A stretch of DNA of 64,000 nucleotides from Mesocentrotus franciscanus (lineage: Eukaryota; Echinodermata; Echinoidea; Camarodonta; Strongylocentrotidae). Position numbers and translations under genes: made by a program. Below are positions 47,101-59,100 of the stretch, in pieces. A model generated the notes under the pieces. It saw only the letters and a list, made by a program, of their open reading frames with translations. It had not been told where the DNA came from and searched no databases. Where the stretch lies: contig CP137684.1 in the NCBI GenBank assembly GCA_037976565.1, positions 20,584,259 through 20,648,258 on the forward strand, in the 5' to 3' direction. Positions within the stretch are counted from its first letter, which is position 1. Each line of letters opens with the position of its first letter.

Positions 47101-50100
47101 TTTTCGCCCTCTGTTCATTTGGGGTCTCATGCTGGTATATTATATTCCACAATCAGTTCAAAATATCCCTTTTGTATAAATATCGAGAAAGTTTAAATAT
47201 ATCCGAACTAGAGGCATGGGTGTCGATCCCGCGGGGTGGGGGGATATATCCCCCCAATATTTCAGGTGGTGGGATGGCCTGTACAATCATCCCCCCAATA
47301 ATTCACCATCAAAAAAAAATGAAGAGAAAAATTAACGAGAGCCCGATGAGAGTAGTTAATAGTTATTACTCGCAAGATGACCATCAATATACACATTTTG
47401 CTATCTCATTTTCATAATACATACATATATAAATAGAAAACGAAGTAAATGAGACAACCGTATATGAGACAAGAATAAATTGAATTCTCGCTCATACGGC
47501 TTCATCAGGAATTGATGAATTTATTCAATTTATTCAATCAACAGCATCATAGAAATGCAGTGCGCCAAATGCAAAGCCGCAGAGTTAAAAAGCAACGAGC
47601 TCAATGTTGAGCGCGAAGCGCAAAAGTGCAAAAAAAGGAGTAAAGAGTGGGAGAGAGAGATAATGAGAGACAGAGAGGATAATAACCCAGGTAGCAAGCC
47701 CATGTGGGACCCACATGGGTCCCATATTCTCTGAAACATGGGCCCCATATGGAAAACCATCTGGGGCCCTAAGGCATCTGCACCCAAGAAGCATATGGGA
47801 CCCATATGGGTAAACCCATATAAGACAGATGGGACCCAGATGGGACCCATACCAAACTGGGCCCAAATGTGTATGCCAGGCTTAATCCCATCTGGTACCC
47901 ATCTGGTACCCATATTGGTTAACCCAGATATATCCCATGTGGGTTAACCCAGATTTTCCCCATGTGTTACCCATATGGGCATATTCATATTCTACCCATA
48001 TGTGTATGCCCAGCTCATTCCCATCTGGGACCCATAAGGGCTGGCCCAGATAGATCCCATATGGGTTACTAAATATTGGCCCCATATGGGATACATAATA
48101 TATGGGTTCCATTTAATAGCCCAGATGGCACAAGTGACCCAGATCATCCCCATATGGGCCCATATGGGCTTGCTACCTGGGAAAAAGGGAAAAGGGGAAG
48201 AAACGGGCAGAAGAAAAAAGGAAGGGGAAGAGAAAAGGAAGAAAGACAAGAGAAAGAGGGAAATAATATTCCAGCATTTCCTTCAGGGAACTGATGTGAA
48301 TGGGCGATGAAAAAGAGGTTGACTTTAAAGTAACCTACAATGAAATATTGCTCATGTTTATTTCTCACAATGTCAAAATTACTTTACAGGATCCCCTCCC
48401 TAAAAAGCTTAGGCATGGGTGATGGTAGGTATGAGGTTAATGCATGATCAGGAATTAGTTGAGTGGATGGAAAAGAAGTGAGAAATAAGCTGAAGAGAAA
48501 AACGGTTTTGTCCAAATGGCAGCATGTAGGAGACGAAACTTTCAGTTTGTTCCCTGATTCATACTCAGTATCTATTTTGTTTTATTGATTTCATCTATTT
48601 CTTTGTTTATTTCTATCTCTACATGTAAAACATTGGAAGAGCTATTTTCCCAAAGGAGCAAAATCTTTTGATAGCAAATGGAGATAATGATATACATTTT
48701 CCTCTATTTACCTTGAACAAAATTATTAATCTAAATTACGAGACAAATTATGAACACATGTATCTTTTAATAACAATTTTCCATAGACACCTGAACAAAA
48801 TCGGGTAAACAAAGAGTTCTTTCTTAAGTTACACACATGGATCTAGTGCCTCTTGAAAATAAGCTCTTTGTATGTACATAAACAAGCAATACAACAGAAT
48901 ACTCCAGTTCGATATTTTGGAGAAAGATTATTATGTCACAACTTATTTTTGTTTTATTGAAAAGCTGATGTAGGCCTATGTATTGTATTCAAACGTAACA
49001 GGCAAAAGATAGTTAAGGTGTTTTTGAAGGTTAGAATGTTATTAAGTTTGAAGTTTTGTTTATAACACCCTTCCAATAATAATGCACCTTCTAAGACTGG
49101 TTATAGTTTTTGAAAAAAATAGTGCTCTGGTCAGGGCCTTAGGGAATATTATGCTTATATTTTAGAGCGTATCTGGTATGATAAGTATATCTGGGTGAAG
49201 AAGGAGATAATGGAAGTTTGTTGTTTGGTAGTTGGAACGTAAGTTTTATATTATGTTTTTAAGAAACAGACAGTTTGTATGAGATCAGGAGTGGAAATTT
49301 TCTGTCATTTTGAGAACCAAATTTTGCATCAGTGATATTCTGTTTCATTGAATTGAGTTTCCCGCAGAGAGGATTCAGTTGGTTTAATTAAAGAAGGAAG
49401 AGAGTCAAATGAAGAACCAAAAGCAATATGTTTTTCATTTACTAATGAGAACTATGTTTTTGAGATCTCCTTACACAGAATATTGGAATGGGTTTTCACG
49501 ATGAATGTTGTTTGGAGACATCAATATTCATAAAATGTATGTTTCTATCACCAGGAAATAAAGAATTTTCTGTCTACATGAACCTTTCCTGGTTGCTTAT
49601 TAATGCATTTGCCCACTGGTAACATAATACTTTCACAAGTTGATATCCCTCACCATTGGATTTTTTTGGTAATGTCTAAATTTCGTTTAAAAATAGATGA
49701 TATCAGTCTGGTAGGCCTACACTGCAGGCAAGAGTCAGGACTAACATTTAGCATGTTATTAATTTTATTACCACTCTTATATTCTCTGAAATGTTATCTT
49801 TATTGAGGGTGACTTGAAAAAGTTAATAACTTGGGAGGGAGGGGGTGCAACCTGCCACACGCTTCTACCTCTTGGTTGCTTTGATCCATTGCCGAAAATA
49901 TTTTGGCACCTATCATCCCCCCAACCACGGATACAAATCGACACCCCTGTTCTAGAGGCAACAACAAGTTGAGAGTGGTGTAGTTATACGCATACGCTCT
50001 TTCACTTTCGTGGTAGATTTGGTATGAAACAACTTCACCTTTATTCTCTTCAATTCTTACAATACAAATATCACACCAGAACAATTAAGTAAATGCTGCA

Positions 50101-53100
50101 TCTGTTGTATGCAATCAATATGATGCTGATAATTATAGAAACATAAGAGAGTATAAACAAAGACAAATAAATATGAATTATATATTGCAATAATGTGTAT
50201 TAATTTCAAATACAATATTTCGTCTTCTGTAATGAAAGGGTAAGCTAAGAAAAACTTAAATATTGGAATATTACGGGAAGCATATTACTTACAGCTCAGC
50301 TAGAAATGGATAGTCGGAGGGCCTAAAGGGAGTATAGTAGGTCACGTGATCTTCATCCTTATCACCTGATACTGGAATGATTTGATCTGTTGTAGCATTG
50401 TTTGATGTGAGGATGAGAGGTGCTGAAGTAATGACACTGTAAAAGATAAAACCATATGCATGAGATTAGAAAATGAATGTTAATACCAATATAAAAACAT
50501 TAAATAAAATTTCCTTTGGCTCGGCAATGAATCATGTAATACACCCTTTCACGGTAACAAGAGTGCGCATGCGCCGACATGGGCGCCATTTTAAATTGCG
50601 AGTAACTTTGATTTATTATGACGCGTAATAAGCGTTCAATTAACTAAATACGCCCAAAACTAGTATGCGCGGAACACATCTTCAGATATGGCATTAAGTA
50701 CTACTATTGGTTGATCTACTTATCATGCTTATGTAAAGTAGATCTTGATAGACCCTTTCACGGTTACAAGAGTGCGCATGCCCAGACATGGGCGCCATTT
50801 TAAATTACGAGTAAACAAAGTTGTTTACTCGTAATTTAAGATGGCGCCAATGTCAATATGATGTGAGCGCGCAGCGCAGGCAGTGACGCAACAATACATG
50901 CGCATTTGAAACATTGAAAACGCAATGTTTACTCGCAAATTAAAATGGCGTCCTTAACTGTGAAGGGGTGTATTCGGGTGTATTGGTAGGGTCCACAAAA
51001 CATGGGCGTGTCAAAGATAAGATAGAGGCGGTCCTTACAGAGATAATAGACCGCTACAAAAAAATATGAAGACCAACTTACAACAATATTAGCGCTGTAT
51101 TATCTCTGGAAGATAAAACAAAGGTTACAACAAAAGATACAACAATTTTCAGAATACCGCCCCTGTTACACGCAGTTCGTACGGGGACCTGCCTAAAAGT
51201 TAGTTGACCTTTTTGGACGCAGAGTTGTGGTCGCCAAATTAAGTCAGCTCAGTCATACTCATAGTACTCATAGTATAGTAATAATGACTGCTATGAGAGG
51301 CATAGTTGTTTTTATTGCTCAAGGGGAGGTTACATCGTGTCATCACCCCGAGGCGTGCCGAGGACCAAAAAAACAACTATGCCTCGAATATTAAAGCAGT
51401 CATTATAACTTTTATATACTGAAAACAGGGTCATAGAATACAATTTTGTGCGACTTACTGGTTAACCATGCATGGTAATCAAGTTTGTTTACGCTATCGA
51501 AGCCTGTATTGATAAACTTGCAGTCTCAGCTCCCTGCTTAGTTGGCCATTGAGATTGCACGCATATATCCATATGCAGTCTACGTCTAGTACGTGCATTG
51601 CGCGATCATGCCGAGACACTGTTTCGATATCCCATTAGCCTTTAGTTTTAAACGGGTGCCTCTCAAACCAGTCGATATGAATTTAAGCCTTGGTGTTGTT
51701 ACTCCTTTGGGGGGATAAATCACTTAATGTAAACTTTCGTGCGCGAATTAAGGACTCGTAGTTTTCATGACTTTTTTCAGTTGGAGCGCACGCCCATTCT
51801 ACATAGAATATTGAGATCGCGATATCGCCGATATTCTTTTGATGATTAACTTCCTAGTTGCACCATTTGTAGTCTAGATTTTCGCTGATTATTTGTTATT
51901 AATTGATTTAAATGAGTTTGCGTAGAACCTGAAAATCATGGATCGAATAGCATATTCCTAATTATTTTTTAAATGTCCGCGAATTGTGGACACCCCATCA
52001 TACTTACATCTTCTTGGCTGTCACTGAGAAGATGAAAGAAGGGTTTTCTTCAATGTCTGGTAGACCGCATACGAAGACCAATCCAGTACAGTTACAACCA
52101 TGCGGACATGATACACCTGTAAAATGAATAACAATCTTGTAGTTCTCCTGCCTATACTTCAAACCTAGGCCTACTTACAATCTGCCATGTACACACTACC
52201 AAAACAAGCGGGTGTGACAATACGAAAGGGCAAATACTAATTCTTTTACTGTGCTACTTCCACTTCTCCAACAACAACTACAACTACTACTCCTTCTACT
52301 ACTACTACTACTACTACAACTACTACTACTAACATCATTATCATATAATTACTACTATATGGCCTATTAGTTACTATTACTGCCACTGTTGAAAATGTTT
52401 ATCGTGTTAATACCAAATACATATGGTGGTGTGACCATTTCGCTATCTCAAAAAATCGGTAAGATTTCGAAAATTTGATACCACCAATGGAAGGAGTAAT
52501 CTAGAATTACCCAGAGACTAAATTTTCTTTAGAATTGGGCTTGAAATTATGAAAATATTGACGAAAGATCGGCAAATTTTGCTGTATTTTGCATCCGTTC
52601 TGAAAAATTAAGAAGTTACCAAAAAGGATCTAGGAATCTTAATATCGAGAGAAGATTTCATCAAAATTGTAAGTAAAAAGTGATACCAACTAATTGGGCG
52701 ATATTGTGCCTTGCAAATTATGCAATTATCTTATATTTGATGGATCGCATTTTTGATAAAACTAATCAGCTGTAAACTCCCGTGCGCGTATTAAGGTCTC
52801 GTTTGAGATCGCGATATCTCCGGAATTCTTGGACGATATATTTTCTAGTTGCACCATTTTGTAGTCTAAAGCTTTGCCGTCCATTCAGTAATAATTGAAC
52901 TAAATCAATTTTTGTAGAATATGAGAAATTGTGGATCAAAAAATCACATTTCCTATTATATTCTAAAATCTCCGCGAACTTTGGTCACCCCATCATACTG
53001 TACTCTGCATGAAATAATATTTAAAAAACATTCCACCATTCCCTTGGTGTGAGTTTAGCTTCCACTTTAAGGAGGCTCAATCATTCATGGAATTGCTTTC

Positions 53101-56100
53101 TACCGGTGACCCCTTTAGTTCACCTGGATGAAGAGTGACAAATATAGATTAATGTCTTGCCGAATATAATGGCAGGGATAATAACTAAATGCCACGTGAT
53201 CCATAGTCCACTGAATCTGCTGAATATCTGCGCCAATGGTAATGCAGGGAGGAAGGATTATTATAATTCAGCATTTTTTTTAAATCGCTTACTTTGTTTG
53301 AAAATCATGGTTGTAATTTAGGAATAATATCTATTTATCTAGGTATCTCCTCCCAGCTCGGCGGTTAATTACACCATTATTTTTCTTCGCACATCTCTGT
53401 TTTCTGCCATTCTACGTACACTCTTGCAAAGACTTTCCATTTCATGTCTTAATGTTCCCTCCCAGATAGTTCTTGGTTTCCCTTTTGGTCTGGTACCTCC
53501 TACTTTTCCTTCTAATTAATCTTTCGAGAGACTCTGACGTCTTTTAGTACGGCCAAAGTATTTCGCCTTTCTTTCTTTAACCATATCTATAAGGATTATT
53601 TGCTCAAGCCCTGCATATGCATTATTTATCTTTTAGTTTTTATCTCTACGAATAATACGATGTGGGGGAAATCACTGCATCAAAAAGAACTACCGCAGAA
53701 TTGTTCGTCATCAGCATCGGGACAATGACGAATTCCATCGCAGACCTCCACCAGCGGTATACAGATGCTGCAGCTTCGGCAACTATAGGTTCCCGGTGGG
53801 CATACAAAACGATCTGCAGAATAAAGTGCATAATAGCGTACCAGATTGGATATTGATAAGTGCTTTGTTACATTTAAGATGGTATTAACAAGTCAATCGC
53901 TAATTCTTGCCATCACTGTCAAGTTTTAACAAATCTAATTAGTTGACAGATGGTTGGTGACAGATACGGAGGAACAGGACACTAACTCTTTGTCGAGTTT
54001 CGTTCTGCACAGTGTTGCGATGATTCTTTATAAGACTTTAACAAAAAAACAGATTTCGTATAAATTTCCTTAAGGTGAAGAGGCTGTAAGATTCATTAGA
54101 CGTAAGCGTTACTATGTTTTATCAAAACTTTATGGAAATGGCAATCGGCCTCTTGATGTAGAATGGGTCCACTCCTCACTAGAACGTCAGCTGGATAAGT
54201 TTGGACAATCGTTAGACATATTCAAGGATCCCTACAGTTCAGACAGAACTTTAGAAAACCTCTTACAAGAAGATACTCGGAAAAACAACGAATGGCGAAC
54301 GGTTAATATAATTCCCTCATCGTTCAGTGCGCATGGCAGTGACCAGTGTGTACAAAAGGCATTGGGAAAATCTTCTAAAGCCAACCTCCTGTAAATAATA
54401 TTATTTACCACAATAAATCATATGTATCTACCTATTATTGCTTAGTCCTCCAGACAAAGCAGTCATCGAAAATAAAAAAGTCACAGTTGTGCATACCCCA
54501 CCCCGATATACCCTTCAGTCACGCGCACTCTACGTCCGCATACAAACTTCCTCTCTTTTTCGCAGTCATTCGTTAAGGAGTACAGATAAGTCTCTAGCGC
54601 TAAATTTGGAGTTTTTGCTCCTCGCAGCGTTTTGGAGTGCTTTCTTTCTGTCATTTCCAGTTCCAATTTGTTTTTATACATTTTGGTTCGGTTTTTTAAC
54701 CCTAAGTCACTTTATTTTGGCAGTAATTAGTGTTCACTTTTGCCGACCGAACTTCCCTTTGAGTTCAGTCCCGGACACAGTAATTTGTGTACCGGGGCTT
54801 TTTCACTTAGTGTTTTTGTTAAGGGATTTCTTTGTGCATACCTCTAGTATAGTTTACGGTGCGGCTCTATGGTTGAGCGCGCTGTGTGTTAATTTCTTGT
54901 TGACGCTAAGATAAGCGTTCTTCCTTTCTTCCCTTTGTTGACGCTTAGTTTAGCGTTCTTCGTTCGTAGCTCTTTGTTTAGCTACGCTAGGACTGTTTGT
55001 TTAGCTTTGTTTAAGAGTTTAATTAAACTGTTTTGAAGCGACGCTGTTTGTTGCGTGTTTTAGTCGACGCTTGTTTAGTTCGTCGATTGTTTGGTTGTAG
55101 TAACTGTTGCTTTTCTTTGTTGTTGTTATCGCTTTCCTTGGAAAGTTTGTTTTGTCTTATCCACAGGTTTCTAATGGACAAGGAGTCTGGATTTGGAGTG
55201 GATTCACTCCCCCAGTTTCGGTTGTCGGTACCGCCTCACTAGCGAGTGAGTTTGGTGCGGCAGGTAGGGGGTAAGGGCACCCCGAGTACAGGCTCGGGGC
55301 AGGTTACTCCACGCACTGGGTATTTTTGCCGAGTGTTTCGGGAGTTTTGCCCTGTAGTAAGTTACCGACGGATACCGCGTCCGGGCCAGCCAGCGGGCTG
55401 TGCTCCGGCGCCTGTATGTCGAGGTCTATAAATTCAGCTCAGCTAGAATATAGAGACTCCTACTGGTGGCTTTCCCCCTCGTGGGTCTGTCCGTCCGGTA
55501 GAGGCCCCGGGCTTCACGGCCCGGGGCTCTGTTGCGAGGCAACAGCCGTGCAAAGCACGAGCCATGCATTCAAGCATGAAGGAGACCCGGTTTACGCACC
55601 CGATTCATTTCGGCAGTATTCCTGCGTCCACATTTGGGGTGCCTGATAATAATCACGCCAGTGGAACGCCAAGGTCTCGAGCTCGCTGAGGCTTCTCACG
55701 AAGCACTGAAGCGAGCAGGCCTCGGTCACTCCTCGCTTTGAAGCGAGCAGGCCCTGGTCACACCTCGCTGGTGTTTCTCACGAAACTTTGCAGCGAGCAG
55801 GCCTCGGTCTCACTCTCCGTAGTGGTTTCGCTGTAGCTTCTCAGGGAGCATTTCAGCGTGAGAGCCCCGGTCACACTGACCGTGCAGATCTCGCTCACGT
55901 TTCTTTAGAATCAGTGAGGCGAGACGGCCTGAGTTTATCTGGCATTGGTGCTAAGCGGAAGAGAGCTAGCAGGGCCAAGAAGCCTCCTTCCTCCCCGTTG
56001 CGACGGGGAAGAAACGGAAGAGTGTGAGCGTCCTTGCCTCGGCTGGATCGCAAACAAAGAAGACAAAGAAGACAAAGGAATCGACGCCTGTGTCTTCCTT

Positions 56101-59100
56101 TTCGAGTTCTGCGCAGGCAGAGCTCAGAGTTCTCATGGAACAAATGTTCAATCAGCTGAGCTCCTCAGCTGTGTCGACGGGTGCACATACTTTGGCGTCA
56201 ATTTCGTCACCTGGTATGTCAGCGGGTTCGGTACCTACCGTCCCCCGTGCCCCGGCTAGTGTGGTCGCGGAGCCCGCCTCTTTGTCTTCTGATTCGGATT
56301 CTTGTTCTGAATTTTCGGCTGCCGCTGTTTTGGCGTCAGAATCGTTACCTCGTACTGTCGTCTCTCGACAGGGTTTTGTCTCCCGGCGCCTGCTGCTCTC
56401 GGCGCTCCGCCGGGCGAGGAGTCGTTGGCCTCGGTGGGGGTTTTACCTCAGCCGTATGATTCGGTCACTATGGATCGTCAGTGTGATTGGGATTCTGTCT
56501 CCATTGTCTCGGAGGATTCGCAGCTGGACTCAGCACCGGTACAATTTTCGAGTTTGGGCTCCGATGCGAGGGCTTTGTTAGAAAAGTATCTGCCTGATAC
56601 TTTTTCTCGTCCCAGCACTGGGGCTGGTGTTCCGTCTTCGCTGTTTAAACAGCGTTCATCTCAGGATTCTATTCCCTGCCTGAGGAATTCAAGACTGAAT
56701 TTGATAGGATTGCAGCTGACCCTATCGGGGTTTCTCGGGATGTGAGATCTCAAAGCTCTGCTTTTTCCTTCATTACGGAGGTTACTCGCAACTTTTTGTT
56801 GCGAAGAAACTTTCGCCTGATCTTGTTAATGTAGCGCTTCGTTTGGGAGTTAATCTCAAGAAGAAGTCGTACAAGGATCGAGATAAGCCCCTGGAGGTGA
56901 TTTCATCTCTGACGGGGATTTCCTTCGGCTCTCTGCCTATATGGGTTCTCTGGTCAGTCTCTTGGCAAGAGCTGACGAATTGGGAATTTCGGCGGATGAT
57001 TTGTTAGTACTTCAGAATATCCTTTTGTTACTGTCGGGCCTCTTGTGGTCGTCAATTTCTTGCACTTCTATCGCGGTGACCTTCAGCGCCGTCAGCTGGC
57101 GCTGTCGGAGCTGGGGTGTTGGAGCGGGATATTCCTTCTTTGTGTGAAGGCATTCCTTCGTCGGAACAGTTCCTTTGTGGTGGTCAGTTCACAGCTATGC
57201 TGCAGAAGGAGATTGATAGGCGTAAACAGGCCGCTGATTTGGCGCGGCATTTCCGCTCGCAACCTTTAACCAGGGGTCGTTCAAGACCTCCGTCTAGGTC
57301 GACTGGCGTGGGTTCACGTCATTTTACTCCTTCTCAGGCTCCTCTTCGGCCTCCCTTTCAGATCCTCGTCGGGCTCCGCCCCAGCTCGGGCCCCATTTAC
57401 CCCCCAGGCCCGTTCGGGCCGTGGCAGGGGTTCGTCTAGAGGTTGGAGTGGTCCGAAGTCTTCGGCCAAGTCCTTCCCTCCATCCAAGCGGCACTTTTGA
57501 AGGTTCGCCCGAGCGCTTGTAGACCGGGTCGGCGGACGACTCCGGGAGTTCCTTCCTCTTGGGAAGCTATCACCGAAGACACTGTCGTGCTCTCAGTCGT
57601 GCGAGAGGGCTTCTACATAGAGCTGGTAGAGCCCCTTCCGAACGGCGCCATTCGAGTTCGTCCGCCTCCGTTGTCCGCCCCTTTCCAGCAACACATCTCG
57701 AACGAGATTCTCATGTTGCTGGAGAAGGGCGCCATAGAGAGTCTCGGACCACCCTGGTCTGAGTCTCTCTCCGGTTTTTGTCATCCCCAAGCGCTCGGGA
57801 AGTTGAGGATGATCCTCAACATGAAAAGGATCAACCTGCACATAGCTCCCATGCATTTTCGCATGGAACATCTGGCTACTATCCTCCCTTCATTAGGTCC
57901 GGAGGATTTAGCGGTTTCCTTGGACCTCAAGGATGCCTACTTCCATATTCCCATCCATCCACTTTCAAGGGATCTTCTGGGGTTCGCCTTTCGAGGAGAG
58001 ACCTACAGATTCAAGGCCCTCCCTTTCGGCCTGAGGCCAGCACCTCGGTTTTTACCCGAGTGGTTTCGCCCTCACGGCCTTTCTTCGAAAGCAAGGGCTC
58101 AGGCTGTTTGCTTATTTGGACGATTGGCTCCTGGTGGCAAGTTCAGAGTCTCGCCTTCGGGAGCAGTTGAGTCTTCTACTGCAGGTCACACAGGGACTAG
58201 GGTTCCTGGTGAACTGGGACAAATCGAGTTGGTTCCCGCCCGCAGGTTGGTTTACCTGGGTGCGGAGTTGGATTTGCCGGCGCAGTTGGCCCGTCCCAGT
58301 GGGGACAGAGTTCGGTCCATTACCAAGGCGGCCCGGTCCCTGCGGCGTGCCCGCAGAGTGCCGGCCAAGCAGTGGCTCCAGTGGCTGGGTTTTTTGGCCA
58401 GCCTGGTCGATGTTTTCAGGATGCTCGGCTTCTCATGAGGCCCTTTCAAAGGCATCTTCTGAGGTTCTACAGACCGAGTGTAGATTCCCTTTCAGTCAGG
58501 ATTCCTTTACCAAAGGAGATCAAGCTTCTGTTGGCCCCTTGGTTGGACGGCGCTTTCTTGACTCGGGGCAAGCCCTTTCGCGTGCCCCTGCCTTCGATCT
58601 CTCTGTCGACGGACGCCTCCCACCTGGGGTGGGGGTCACTGTTTGGGCAACATGGTGTCGGGGACTTGGGATTTTCCGTCCTTCCGCACATCAATGTTTT
58701 GGAAATGATGGCGGCGTTCGCTTCGCTTCACCATTTCAGACAGTTGTTGTTTGGTCGCACGGTTCTACTGCTCACGGACAATACAACTGTGGCCTCCTAC
58801 ATAAATCGGCAGGGCGGCACGAGGTCGTCCAGCCTGGACGACTTAGCTGCTCGTCTGTGGCGGTGGTGTCGATCGGTGGAGATCACGCCTGTAGCATCCT
58901 TCATTCCTGGCCAGGACAATCTGGTAGCAGATTTCCTGTCCAGAGGTGCCTCCCTTCAGAGTGGGCCCTCCATCGGCAAGTGTTCGACCTTCTCCTCTCG
59001 GTCTGGTCTCCTTTGGAGATCGACCTGTTCGCATCCCGTTCAATCATCGGCTTCCGATGTATTGTTCTCGAGTACGAGACCCGGAGGCTTGGGCGCTGGA

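Noticed and set aside
47530..48310. Open frames with MGPIW/MGTRW repeats on both strands
   Set aside because: By-product of the CCCATATGGG palindromic array inside a TIR element.
49800..50084. 94-codon - strand frame as an additional receptor exon
   Set aside because: It crosses the right end of the hAT-like element and shows no LRR pattern; the exons on either side already join in phase without it.
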